From Microtetraspora glauca (GTDB lineage: Bacteria > Actinomycetota > Actinomycetes > Streptosporangiales > Streptosporangiaceae): a stretch of DNA of 64,000 nucleotides. Shown piece by piece: positions 27,505 to 35,812 of the stretch (position 1 is the first letter of the stretch; each line of letters starts with the position of its first letter). The stretch is taken from assembly GCA_001570385.1 (NCBI GenBank), contig BBYL01000018.1, forward strand, positions 124,001 through 188,000, written 5' to 3'. The notes under the pieces are model-generated. The model did not search any database, was not told the origin of the DNA, and was given only the letters and a program-made list of their open reading frames with translations. The position numbers and the translations under genes were made by a program.

Positions 27505-27939
27505 CGTATTTCTCCCCGTCACAACCGGCGCAGGTGTCTCACCTGGCTCGGCGGAATCATCTGCGCCAGATTAGTTAGCGCTTATTCAGCGATCGGCGAG
27601 CATCGGGTAAAGGCAGGTTTAACTCCGCTCCTGCCGGTTACGAACGGGATTTTCCGGTCGCAGGAACGCGCACCCACCAGATGTTCACCGCCGGACCGCC
27701 GCGTTCCGCGAAAACCCCTGGTCCCGGTCGCTGTGAATCGCTTCGCTCGGGAAAGCGGGCGACCCCGGCGGTTTGCGTAATGACGGGGATGCCTTGGAAA
27801 AGGCTATAAATCCGGATATATAGCTCGGTGTGCGGGGCCATCGCCTTCCGGGTATCCACACGCCGATCCCGGAAATCGAGTCCGCTCGAATTCCCGGACC
27901 GGCCATCCCTTGCCGAGCAGCCAGGAACGGTGATCCGGA
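27505..27939. other. 435-bp intergenic region
   Basis: It separates the divergent GT-C-like and padR-type genes. I see no gene. It contains an unusually AT-rich patch for this genome around 27801-27832, including TATAAA (27805-27810) and TATATAG, which may be a promoter or regulator site, but no well-spaced -35 is evident. Confidence 0.5.
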
Positions 27940-28308
27940 GTGAGCGGTTTCGAGCCGAGGAACCTTCTGAGCCCCTGCCTGCTGCTGCTCCTCGGCGAGC
28001 GTCCGGACCACGGCTACGAACTCGTCCAGCGGCTGCGTCCCCTCGGCATCACCGACGGAGACACGAGCACCGTCTACCGGACCCTGCGCTCGCTGGAACA
28101 TCACGGATGCCTGTGCTCCGACTGGGTGCCCTCCGGCGCGGGCCCGGCGCGACGCATCTACCGGCTCACCGCCAAGGGGCGGGCGGAGCTGCTGAGCTGG
28201 CTGGGCACGCTGGAGGAGACGCGCAGGAGGCTCGACTACTACATGCGCAGGCTGGCTCCGCTCTTCGACAACCGCCACCCGCACGAGGCCGGCGAGGTGG
28301 AACGGTGA
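27940..28308 (+). CDS. PadR-family transcriptional regulator
   Basis: A 122-residue PadR winged-helix protein. Characteristic segments are LLLLLGERPDHGYELVQRL, then DTSTVYRTLRSLEHHGCL and RRIYRLTAKGRAEL, followed by a short C-terminal dimerisation helix. PadR proteins are usually small-molecule-responsive repressors of nearby genes. It starts on GTG with a poor ribosome site, so the exact start is uncertain. It converges on the hydrogenase operon end and may or may not act on it. PadR-type genes do occur near group 1h hydrogenase loci. Confidence 0.85.
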   Translation: MSGFEPRNLLSPCLLLLLGERPDHGYELVQRLRPLGITDGDTSTVYRTLRSLEHHGCLCSDWVPSGAGPARRIYRLTAKGRAELLSWLGTLEETRRRLDYYMRRLAPLFDNRHPHEAGEVER

Positions 28309-28334
28309 CAGCGGAGGGGTGACACCCGGCTCCG

Positions 28335-28442
28335 CTACATCCGCTTCATCTTGATGTAGCGGCGGATGTCCGGCCACTGCATGACGACCAGCGTGACCAT
28401 GACGCAGGTCAGGACCACCGCGGTCACCTTGAGCTTCCTCAT
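28335..28442 (-). CDS. Small membrane-anchored protein, DUF6893-like
   Basis: A 35-residue protein with a basic start (MRKLK), one hydrophobic segment (VTAVVLTCVMVTLVVM) and a basic tail (DIRRYIKMKRM). The ATG overlaps the stop of the maturation protease gene (ATGA) and GGAG lies about nine bases upstream. It resembles the tiny DUF6893 proteins that I recall from the ends of actinobacterial hydrogenase operons. It is probably a single-pass peptide; its function is unknown. Confidence 0.7.
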   Translation of the reverse strand: MRKLKVTAVVLTCVMVTLVVMQWPDIRRYIKMKRM

Positions 28443-29305
28443 CGCCGCACGCTCCGTTCCCCCGGGTACTCTCCCGGGTGCTCGTCAGGACCCGGCCCGC
28501 CGCCCTCCGCGATCAGGTCCGCGACCACCGACACGACCATGCGCGCGGCCTCGCCGGCCGCCGCGCGTACCGGGGGGCTGAGCTCGACCACAACGTCCTC
28601 GTCGGGCGTGCCCCGCAGTACGGACGTCGGCTCGCAGCACAGGACGAGCACGCGCGGAGGGACCCGGCCGAGTTCGCGGGCGAGGCGCAGGACCTGCACC
28701 GGGTCCATGCCGTGGGTCTCCACCGGGACGCCCCCCTCGTCCGAGAGCCGCGGCTCCAGCAGCGTCAGCGTCCCGGGATCCTCACCGCGCGGCGCGGCGT
28801 CCACGAAGAGCACGGCGGCGTAGTCCCGTTGCAGCGCGTAGGCCAGGTCCATGCCGCGGATCCCGAAGTCCACGACGTCCACGCCCGCCGGCACCTCGAC
28901 CTGGTCCAGGCGGCGGACGACCTCGACTCCGAAGCCGTCGTCGCCGAGGAAGATGTTGCCGATCCCGGCGACGAGGACGCGCACCGGCCGCTCCGCGCCG
29001 GGATCGGCGGCCAGCGGCTCGACCTCCTCCGGCGCGTAGAAGAACCGGTGACCGGGCAGCCGCGCCTCTCCGAGGTCGCGGCCGGGGTCGTCCTCCAGGG
29101 TGACCGCGAGGTGCGGCGTGCCGTCCTCGTCCTGCTCGACCGCCTCGACGACGGCGACCCGCCCGTCGAGCGCGAGGTCGAAGATGTCCGCGCGGGACGA
29201 GCGCGGCCGCAGCCGCACCCGGCTGCCGGGGCCGACGGACACGCCGTCCACGACCACCGCGTCCGGTCCCCGCCCCTCCATGCGCGTCCAGAAGTCCATG
29301 TTCAC
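28439..29305 (-). CDS. [NiFe]-hydrogenase maturation protease with extra N-terminal domain
   Basis: A 288-residue protein. Residues about 1-105 form an uncharacterised domain. The rest is an HycI/HyaD-type (M52) endopeptidase: VLVAGIGNIFLGDDGFGVEVV, IRGMDLAYAL and ETHGMDP supply the acidic and His residues that sense nickel in the large-subunit precursor. It should remove the 23-residue tail after His575 of the large subunit encoded in the same operon. The GTG at 29305 gives eight-base spacing from GGAGGGG and a GTGA overlap with the upstream stop; an ATG two codons later is the alternative. Confidence 0.88.
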   Translation of the reverse strand: MNMDFWTRMEGRGPDAVVVDGVSVGPGSRVRLRPRSSRADIFDLALDGRVAVVEAVEQDEDGTPHLAVTLEDDPGRDLGEARLPGHRFFYAPEEVEPLAADPGAERPVRVLVAGIGNIFLGDDGFGVEVVRRLDQVEVPAGVDVVDFGIRGMDLAYALQRDYAAVLFVDAAPRGEDPGTLTLLEPRLSDEGGVPVETHGMDPVQVLRLARELGRVPPRVLVLCCEPTSVLRGTPDEDVVVELSPPVRAAAGEAARMVVSVVADLIAEGGGPGPDEHPGEYPGERSVRR

Positions 29306-30396
29306 GTTCCCGGCCCCTCCCCGGTCATCGGCCGCATGTCCGGCCGCATGTCCGGCCGTACGTCGCGCAGGGTGCCGTGCAGCCGCATGAGCTGATCCGG
29401 CGTGAGCGAGGCGCAGCGGTCGAGGATCTCCCGCGCCCGGGGATCGCCGTCGCGGATCTCCCTGCGCTCCTCGTCGGTCAGCGACAGGACGCTCAGGGTC
29501 AGCAGCTGGTCGATCTCCGTGGAGTCGAAGAGATCGCCGGGGCTCTCCGGCGCGATCTCCGGGTGGTCGTACAGGATGATCGGCGCCGACAACATCGTGT
29601 CCCGCGTTCCCTCCGGTCCCACGAGGACGGGCCAGACGCCGATGTTCCTGCATCCCTCCGCGACCGTCCGGAGCTCGGCCGGAGGATCCATGAGCGACAC
29701 GAACCCGCCGTCGCCGTGGGCGCGCAGCACCGTGTGGCAGGACAGGAGCGTCCGTCTCATCGCCTCCTCGCGGTCGTCACCCTCCCAGCCGCTGGTGTTG
29801 ACCACCAGGACGGTGAGCCGGAACACCCCGGGCGCCGACCGCTCCGCGCGGATCTCCACCTCGCCGCGCACCTTCCTCCAGGTGCGGACGATCGCCCCGA
29901 CCCGGCGTCCGGACGGATCCGACAGCCACTCGACCTCGCGGCCCGCGGGAACGTCGATCGGCACACGATGGGGATGCTCCACGAGGGCCCCGAGGCGGAG
30001 GTCGCACACCGGCACCTCGCGCTCGGTCGCCTCCTCGCGCGGGAGATGCCGCCGGTCGCCGGCCATCAGCTCCGGCACCGGTTCCAGCCGGGTCCCGTTC
30101 CCGTCCTCGCGCGGCCGGGCCGGGTCGTACGCGACCGCGTGCAGGAAGCGCACCTCGACGTCGACGGTGTCCTCGGGCGCCGCCTCGACCAGGCACTGCG
30201 TCTGGGCGTACCACGCGTCGCCCCCGGCCGTGCCGTACGCGCGCGGGTGGATCCCGCCGAGCGTCCAGCGGTGCCGGTTCTTCAGCGCCGACTGCCGGTA
30301 GGGCCACAGCAGGTAGCCCTCGTACAGCACCGCCTGGGCGATCCGCCGTACCGGGTCCTCCACCTGCTGCTTCACCTGCTGCTTCACCGGGTCCAC
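29302..30396 (-). CDS. Uncharacterised hydrogenase-operon protein
   Basis: A 364-residue soluble protein with no signal peptide or membrane helix and no motif I can name. Conserved-looking patches include YEGYLLWPYRQSALKNRHRW and WPVLVGPEGTRDTMLSAPIILYDHPEIAP. Both ends carry short repeats: KQQVKQQV at the N-terminus and DMRPDMRP near the C-terminus, each from a DNA duplication. It is embedded between a DUF6084-like gene and the maturation protease, so a role in assembling or partnering the group 1h hydrogenase is likely. It starts on GTG. Confidence 0.75.
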   Translation of the reverse strand: MDPVKQQVKQQVEDPVRRIAQAVLYEGYLLWPYRQSALKNRHRWTLGGIHPRAYGTAGGDAWYAQTQCLVEAAPEDTVDVEVRFLHAVAYDPARPREDGNGTRLEPVPELMAGDRRHLPREEATEREVPVCDLRLGALVEHPHRVPIDVPAGREVEWLSDPSGRRVGAIVRTWRKVRGEVEIRAERSAPGVFRLTVLVVNTSGWEGDDREEAMRRTLLSCHTVLRAHGDGGFVSLMDPPAELRTVAEGCRNIGVWPVLVGPEGTRDTMLSAPIILYDHPEIAPESPGDLFDSTEIDQLLTLSVLSLTDEERREIRDGDPRAREILDRCASLTPDQLMRLHGTLRDVRPDMRPDMRPMTGEGPGT

Positions 30397-30403
30397 GGCT
30401 CGG

Positions 30404-31051
30404 TCACCGCCCCTCGAGCAGGGCCGACATCACGTCGTCCCAGCCGGTGAGCGTGTTGCCCACCCGGTAGGCGTACAGCCGGTCGAAGACCGCGCGGTCC
30501 AGGCGCAGCCAGGCGCTGCCGGGAAAGTAGTGGTCCATCAGGTCCTTCCAGACGCTCACCGGCATGGCGAACTCGGCCTCGGTGTCCCAGGGGATCCGCG
30601 CCGCCTGCAGCCGTCCCTCATCGAGATAGAAGATCGTGCCGCTGAAGTGGAACTCCAACGGGACCTGCCCGTCCGGCAGGGCGTGGAAGTACTTGGCCGC
30701 CACCACCTCGAAGTCGTACGTGCAGGTCACCGGGATCTCGGTCACGCAGGTGCCGCCGTCGAACGCCGGGATCTGGGTCGCCGTCTGCGTCCACAGCAGG
30801 CTCCGCAGCGCGCGGCCCCAGCCCTCCTGTACGCCGAACAGCTCGGCGAGGCGTTCCCCCGCGACGGCGTCGTAGGAGCGGCGTGCCGCCGCGATGCGGA
30901 TCTGCGTGTGCAGGGCGACGGAGCGGATCTCGGCGGGGCCCGCGCTGTCAAGCCGCGTCCGGAACAGCAGCGTCGGGAGGGCGGCGAACTCCGCCGCCTC
31001 CACGCCCTCGACCAGGATCCGCACCGTGGGCGGGCAGGCCGTCGTCGTCAT
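30404..31051 (-). CDS. DUF6084-like hydrogenase accessory protein
   Basis: A 215-residue soluble protein that I associate with DUF6084, a family found in actinobacterial hydrogenase clusters. Notable segments are WTQTATQIPAFDGGT and TCTYDFEVVAAKYFHAL, FHFSGTIFY. No catalytic motif is visible. It is seven bases from the next gene and 18 bases from the previous one, clearly within the operon. Function is unknown; a structural or assembly role for the hydrogenase is inferred from context only. Confidence 0.72.
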   Translation of the reverse strand: MTTTACPPTVRILVEGVEAAEFAALPTLLFRTRLDSAGPAEIRSVALHTQIRIAAARRSYDAVAGERLAELFGVQEGWGRALRSLLWTQTATQIPAFDGGTCVTEIPVTCTYDFEVVAAKYFHALPDGQVPLEFHFSGTIFYLDEGRLQAARIPWDTEAEFAMPVSVWKDLMDHYFPGSAWLRLDRAVFDRLYAYRVGNTLTGWDDVMSALLEGR

Positions 31052-31069
31052 CGGATGATCGCCTCCGCC

Positions 31070-31330
31070 TCAGGCCGGTGAGAGGTTCGGCATACGCGGG
31101 TCGATGGCGTCGTGCGCGCGCGGATTGATGCCGGTGGACCTGGCGGCCGTCGAGCGCCCGTCGGGGAGGTGGCCCTTCTGGTGGGCGTAGTGCCCCTTCG
31201 TGTTGCCCTCCCTGACCCCCTTGAGGTGCGCGGTGGCGTCCGGCCGGATCATGGCGCGTCCCGTCCTGATCGGCTCGGCCGCCTTCCCCTTCCTGGTCTT
31301 CGTGCCGCCCTCCGCCTTGGTCTTCATCAT
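31070..31330 (-). CDS. Small basic protein in hydrogenase operon
   Basis: An 86-residue, strongly basic and hydrophilic protein without Cys or membrane helix. The ATG overlaps the stop of the DUF5947-like gene (ATGA) and AAGGAG lies seven bases upstream, so translation is very likely. I recognise no family. It may be disordered. Confidence 0.65.
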   Translation of the reverse strand: MMKTKAEGGTKTRKGKAAEPIRTGRAMIRPDATAHLKGVREGNTKGHYAHQKGHLPDGRSTAARSTGINPRAHDAIDPRMPNLSPA

Positions 31331-32067
31331 CTCCGGGCTCCTTCCGGTCGGTTCCCGTCGTGCGTGCCGCCGCCGGCGGCGTCCACGGACCTGGACCGCC
31401 GGCGCAGGTCGGCGAAGAAGCCGCCGATCTCGCGCCAGACGTCCGGCCCGCCGGCCAGGCCCTTCCAGTGCGTGCGGATCAGGCCCACCAGCGCGTAGCA
31501 GTCGTCGATCGGCACGAGCCAGTGGTCGCGCGCGTCGCCCGTCCGGTTGACCAGCAGTGCCTCCACGTCGGGGGCCAGACCGCCGAGCACCGGGTTGGCC
31601 GCCTCCAGCCGCGCCCAGGTCGGCCGGGCCAGCGGGGACTCGACGGGGCCTCCCGGGCTGGGATAGAGGAGCACGGCCCGCCGCGCCGTCGAGTTATGGA
31701 AGAAGAAGGCCATCTGGACGGGGATGTTCAGGCCGTCCCAGGCCGCGTCGTCCAGGGCGAAGCCGCGGAGGTACCAACGCCGGTCGGGGACGGCGCGGTA
31801 CCGCTGCCCGCTCTCCTCGGCCCGGTCGAACAGCGTCGCGCAGGGCCGGCAGGCGCAGCGGAGCTCGCGGCTGGACAGGTCGACCAGGTGCCGGTGACCG
31901 TCGGCGACAGGAACGGCGCACAGGTCGCACCGTTCCGAGGAGTCCCGGCCGGACTGATCCCGCCCGGACTGATCCCGCCCTGACCGGTCGGGCTCCGCCG
32001 GGGACGGGGCCGCCGGCGGCTGGACGAGGTACCTGCGCAGGGCGCCCATCGTGATACGTCGCTCCAT
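31327..32067 (-). CDS. DUF5947-like hydrogenase accessory protein
   Basis: A 246-residue protein that I associate with DUF5947. The N-terminal part has a disordered SGRDQSGRD repeat and then CDLCAVPVADGHRH and CACRPC, which look like a four-Cys (CxxC...CxxC-type) metal-binding knuckle. The rest is soluble and includes WDGLNIPVQMAFFFHNS. The family is typical of actinobacterial hydrogenase operons, but its biochemical role is not established. The ATG at 32067 follows GAGGCGGGG; a second ATG lies at 32049. Confidence 0.78.
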   Translation of the reverse strand: MERRITMGALRRYLVQPPAAPSPAEPDRSGRDQSGRDQSGRDSSERCDLCAVPVADGHRHLVDLSSRELRCACRPCATLFDRAEESGQRYRAVPDRRWYLRGFALDDAAWDGLNIPVQMAFFFHNSTARRAVLLYPSPGGPVESPLARPTWARLEAANPVLGGLAPDVEALLVNRTGDARDHWLVPIDDCYALVGLIRTHWKGLAGGPDVWREIGGFFADLRRRSRSVDAAGGGTHDGNRPEGARR

Positions 32068-32078
32068 GGTGCCCCGCC

Positions 32079-32633
32079 TCACGACGTCCGGGCGCCGGTA
32101 CGGCCCCGCAGCAGGCTGTCGGCGGGGATCACGGCCGGCGGCGGTGCGGCCTCCTCGACCTCGACCCGCGCGACCTCCGGCGCGGCGTCGCGGATCGCCT
32201 CCTCCAGCGTGGCGCGCATGGCCGGAGCCGAGGAGCGGCATCCGCCGCGCCCGCGCAGGCGGACCCGCGCCACACCGCCCTCGACGCCCACCAGCTCGGC
32301 GGTGGCTCCGCCGAGCTGCGGGGCGGCCCGCTCCACCGCCTCCCGGACGCGGGTCTCCGCGTCCGACGGGTGCAGGCCGTGGAGCAGGAGCAGGTGCGCG
32401 ACCAGTTCGTCGGCCGCCAGCGTGTCGACCAGCGTGGTACCGCTCACGGCCGCGGCCGCCGCCATGATCCGGGACAGGCCCTCGCCGTACAACTCCAGGA
32501 GCGGCTGGAGGAGCTCCGTGACCGTGGCCCTGGCGTCCGGGTCGGTCATCGACTCGACCCGTTCCAGCAGGGCCTCCACGCGGTGCGCGCGGTCGGCCGC
32601 CTCGTCGTCGTTCAGCGGGGTGTGCGGTGACAT
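32079..32633 (-). CDS. NifU-like protein with degenerate Fe-S motif
   Basis: A 184-residue protein. The helical N-terminal half is followed by a NifU C-terminal-type scaffold domain (about 100-170; VEGGVARVRLRGRGGC). Scaffold NifU domains use a CxxC pair to hold an Fe-S cluster; here only one Cys is left, in GGCRSSAPA. It lies ten bases after the hydrogenase large-subunit stop. It may help mature the hydrogenase Fe-S clusters or have become a structural partner. The ATG at 32633 is chosen because GAGGTGG precedes it. Confidence 0.75.
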   Translation of the reverse strand: MSPHTPLNDDEAADRAHRVEALLERVESMTDPDARATVTELLQPLLELYGEGLSRIMAAAAAVSGTTLVDTLAADELVAHLLLLHGLHPSDAETRVREAVERAAPQLGGATAELVGVEGGVARVRLRGRGGCRSSAPAMRATLEEAIRDAAPEVARVEVEEAAPPPAVIPADSLLRGRTGARTS

Positions 32634-32643
32634 CGTCCCCACC

Positions 32644-34440
32644 TCAGCCCGAGACGCTCGTGCCGAGCGTGGGGGAGTGGACCTTTCTGATCACCTGTCC
32701 GTCGCCGAGGTACATGTGCACGCCGCAGGGCAGGCACGGGTCGAAGCTGCGCACCGTGCGCATGATGTCGATGCCCTTGAAGTTCTCCGGGCCGTTCTCC
32801 TCGAAGATGTGCATGCCCTGCACGGCGTCCTCGTACGGCCCCGGCGTCCCGTAGATGTCCCGGGGGCTGGCGTTCCACGGCGTCGGCGGATACGGGTGGT
32901 AGTTCGCGATCTTCCCGTCGCGGATCACCATGTGGTGCGACAGGACGCCGCGGACCGCCTCGTGGAAGCCGCAGCCGACCCCGTCCTCGGGGACGTCGAA
33001 GTCCGTGAAGACCTTCGTCCGCCCCGCCCTGACCTCGCCCAGCGCCTGCTCCACGAAGTGGACCGCCATCGCCGCCGCGTACGCGATGAAGTACACGCGG
33101 GCGCGGTCCCGTTCGATGGTGTTGGACCACTGCGGGATCTTCCACTCGAACTGCATCTCGGGCATCGCCGCGCTCTTGGGGAGGTTGATCTGCACGCTGT
33201 GGCCGGTCGCCTTCACCGTGCCCGTGTCGACGAGACCGGCGAGGGCGGTGGTCCAGAGCCGGGCGATGGGGCCGCCCCCGGTGTCCAGCGCGAGGTAGTC
33301 GCCGCTGCGGGAGTCGTACCAGCGGGGGCTCATGACCCAGCTGTAGTTGCCGTTCTCCAGGTCGCGCTTCTGCGGCCGGGGGAGCGTCGTCTGGTTCCAC
33401 GGGTGGCGCTGGTCGACCGGGTTGCCGAGCGGGTCGTGGGTGACGAACGTCTCCTCGCCCTCCCAGTCGTCGTAGTACGAGCTGCCCAGCAGGATGCGGA
33501 TGCCGAGGTTGATGTCCACCAGGTTCGTCGTCAGGAGCTGGCCGTCCAGGACGATGCCGGGGGTCACGAACATCGACCGGCCCCAGTCGTTCATGGTGCG
33601 GTAGTCGTAGTCCACCACGTCGGGGTCCTGGAAGGCGCCCCAGCAGCCGAGCATGACGCGGCGCCGCCCGACCTCCTCGTAACCCGGCATGGCCTCGTAG
33701 AAGAAGTCGAAGATGTCGTCGTTCATCGGGACGGCCTTCTTGATGAAGTCCAGCGCCCGCAGCAGCCGCACCAGGTAGTCGGTGAACACCTGGGGCGTCG
33801 CGACCGTCCCCACACCTCCGGGATAGAGGGTGGACGGGTGCACGTGCCGCCCCTCCATCAGGCAGAACATCTCGCGGGTGAGCCGGCTCATCTGCAGCGC
33901 CTCGCGGTACGCCGCCCCGGTGAACGGGTTGAAGGCGCGCATGATGTCGGCGATCGTGCGGTAGCCGTGGATGTGGCCGCGCGGCGCCTCGGTCGTCTCC
34001 GCCCTGCGGAGCAGACTGGGGTTCGTCTCCTTGACCATCTGCTCGCAGAAGTCGACGAACACCAGGTTGTCCTGGAAGATCGTGTGGTCGAACATGTACT
34101 CGGCGGCCTCGCCGAGGTTGACGATCATCTCCCCCAGCGGCGGGGTCTTGATGCCGTAGGCCATGTTCTGCGCGTAGACGGAACAGGTGGCGTGGTTGTC
34201 GCCGCAGATGCCGCAGATCCGGCTGGTGATGAAGTGCGAGTCGCGCGGGTCCTTGCCGCGCATGAACACGCTGTAGCCACGGAAGAGCGACGACGTGCTC
34301 TTGCACTCCACGACTTCCTTGTTGCTGAAGTCGATCTTCGTGTAGATGCCGAGGTTGCCGATGATCCTGGTGATCGGGTCCCAGGACATGTCGACCAGCG
34401 TCCGCTGGTCCTCCGGCGCCTTCTGCGATCGGATTGCCAC
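32644..34440 (-). CDS. hhyL: [NiFe]-hydrogenase large subunit, group 1h
   Basis: A 598-residue large subunit that carries the NiFe(CN)2CO site. The first Cys pair is Cys76-X2-Cys79 in SRICGICGDNHATC; the second is Cys569-X2-Cys572 in FDPCLPCGVH. A 23-residue extension follows His575 and should be cut off by the maturation protease in this operon. The L1 and flanking sequences match the actinobacterial oxygen-tolerant, high-affinity group 1h enzymes that oxidise atmospheric hydrogen. The GTG at 34440 has GAGGGG nine bases upstream. No hyp maturation genes are in the window. Confidence 0.95.
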   Translation of the reverse strand: MAIRSQKAPEDQRTLVDMSWDPITRIIGNLGIYTKIDFSNKEVVECKSTSSLFRGYSVFMRGKDPRDSHFITSRICGICGDNHATCSVYAQNMAYGIKTPPLGEMIVNLGEAAEYMFDHTIFQDNLVFVDFCEQMVKETNPSLLRRAETTEAPRGHIHGYRTIADIMRAFNPFTGAAYREALQMSRLTREMFCLMEGRHVHPSTLYPGGVGTVATPQVFTDYLVRLLRALDFIKKAVPMNDDIFDFFYEAMPGYEEVGRRRVMLGCWGAFQDPDVVDYDYRTMNDWGRSMFVTPGIVLDGQLLTTNLVDINLGIRILLGSSYYDDWEGEETFVTHDPLGNPVDQRHPWNQTTLPRPQKRDLENGNYSWVMSPRWYDSRSGDYLALDTGGGPIARLWTTALAGLVDTGTVKATGHSVQINLPKSAAMPEMQFEWKIPQWSNTIERDRARVYFIAYAAAMAVHFVEQALGEVRAGRTKVFTDFDVPEDGVGCGFHEAVRGVLSHHMVIRDGKIANYHPYPPTPWNASPRDIYGTPGPYEDAVQGMHIFEENGPENFKGIDIMRTVRSFDPCLPCGVHMYLGDGQVIRKVHSPTLGTSVSG

Positions 34441-34457
34441 CGTGTCGTTCCCCTCTA

Positions 34458-35510
34458 CTACCGTTGCGGCCAGCGCGGGGCGTACCCGCTCGTGAGCTTC
34501 GGACGGTTGTGGCGCCAGCGGGGCTCCTCGTTGACCGTCGTGTTCGTGATCCCGCGCAGCCTGCGGATCATCCCGCCGTACGCGCTGGACATGGCCGAGG
34601 ACACGGTCCCGCCGGGCGGCTCGTCCATGAAGGGCATGAACTTGTCCGGGAAGCCCGGCATGGTGCAGCCGATGCAGATGCCGCCGACGTTGGGGCAGCC
34701 GCCGATCCCGTCCATCCAGCCGCGCTTGGGGACGTTGCAGTTGACCACCGGGCCCCAGCAGCCGATCCGCACCTGGCACTTCGGCGAGTTGTAGTCCTTG
34801 GCGAAGTCGCCCTGCTCGTAGTAGCCGGCCCGGTCGCACCCCTCGTGCACCGTCTTGCCGAAGAGCCACGTCGGCCGGAGTTGCTCGTCGAGCGGGATCA
34901 TGGGGGCCATCCCGGCGGCCTGGTAGAGCAGCCAGGTCAGGGTCTCCATGAAGTTGTCCGGCTGCACCGGGCAGCCGGGCACGTTGACGATGGGGAGCCC
35001 GCCGGCCGAGCGGAAGTCCTTGCCGAGATAGTCGGCGAGGCCCATGCATCCCGTCGGGTTCCCCGCCATGGCGTGGATGCCCCCGTACGTGGCGCAGGTG
35101 CCGGCCGCGACGACCGCCCACGCCCTCGGCGCGAGCCGGTCGATCCACTCGTTGACCGTGATGGGCTCACCCGTCACGGGGTCGTTGCCCATGGACGTCC
35201 AGTAGCCCTCGCCGTTGATCTTCTCGTTGGGGATCGATCCCTCGACGACGAAGATGAACGGGCCGAGCTCGTCCCGTGCGGCCCGGTGGAAGGCCGCCAT
35301 GAACTCGTCGCCCACCTGCTGGGCCAGGACCTTGTTGTGCAGGTGGACCTTGGGCAGGCCGGGGACGAGGCCGAGCACGACGTCCTCGATGCTCGGCAGC
35401 GTCGCCGCGGTCACCGAGACCGTGTCCCCGTCGCAGCTCATCCCCTCCGAGGTCCACAGAATGTGCACCTCGTCCAGAGCGGCGGCGGTGGTAACCCCTG
35501 GTGCGCTCAT
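34458..35510 (-). CDS. hhyS: [NiFe]-hydrogenase small subunit, group 1h
   Basis: A 350-residue Fe-S small subunit that passes electrons from the NiFe site. Cluster-ligand regions include SEGMSCDGDT (residues 21-30), GTCATYGG, NVPGCPVQP, CWGPVVNC, and GGCPNVGGICIGCTMPGFPD. The proximal motif CxxD agrees with the Asp-ligated proximal [4Fe-4S] cluster known in this hydrogenase class from the Ralstonia eutropha enzyme. No Tat signal peptide is present, which is normal for group 1h and implies a cytoplasmic-side enzyme. It is the first gene of the operon and ends 17 bases before the large subunit. Confidence 0.95.
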   Translation of the reverse strand: MSAPGVTTAAALDEVHILWTSEGMSCDGDTVSVTAATLPSIEDVVLGLVPGLPKVHLHNKVLAQQVGDEFMAAFHRAARDELGPFIFVVEGSIPNEKINGEGYWTSMGNDPVTGEPITVNEWIDRLAPRAWAVVAAGTCATYGGIHAMAGNPTGCMGLADYLGKDFRSAGGLPIVNVPGCPVQPDNFMETLTWLLYQAAGMAPMIPLDEQLRPTWLFGKTVHEGCDRAGYYEQGDFAKDYNSPKCQVRIGCWGPVVNCNVPKRGWMDGIGGCPNVGGICIGCTMPGFPDKFMPFMDEPPGGTVSSAMSSAYGGMIRRLRGITNTTVNEEPRWRHNRPKLTSGYAPRWPQR

Positions 35511-35812
35511 GGCCTACCCCCCTCCTGGCCACAGCGGGCGTCACGCCGTGTGCATCAACGTCTATCAACCTCCGGCGGGCTTGGTAAGTGCGCCGTGCAC
35601 CTAGTGCGTACGGTCTGACCTGCGGTTACTTGGCGGGAGATGGTGCTCTCGATGCCGGCTGAGGGGTTTGCCGCGACCCGCCCGCCTCCGGAGCGTAGCG
35701 GATCGGTGAAAGCCAGATGAATATGTCATGACATAAGGACGTGCTATTGCTTTGTCGTTAAATCGTAGTTACGTTCTTGGTGCAACATCATCCCCCCGAA
35801 AGAGGAGGCGCG
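35511..35812. promoter_or_regulatory. Divergent control region, hydrogenase operon and phytase
   Basis: This 302-bp region holds a perfect 14-bp palindrome, TATGTCATGACATA (35722-35735), about 80 bp before the phytase start. It also holds GTTA words spaced 11 bp apart (35757, 35768), reminiscent of the direct-repeat spacing in PhoP boxes but with poor sequence fit. No clear -35/-10 pair stands out for either gene. Confidence 0.5.

Noticed and set aside
27638-28377. Minus-strand open frames across the intergenic region and the PadR gene
   Set aside because: No ribosome site, no domain, and they overlap a clear PadR winged-helix gene on the other strand.
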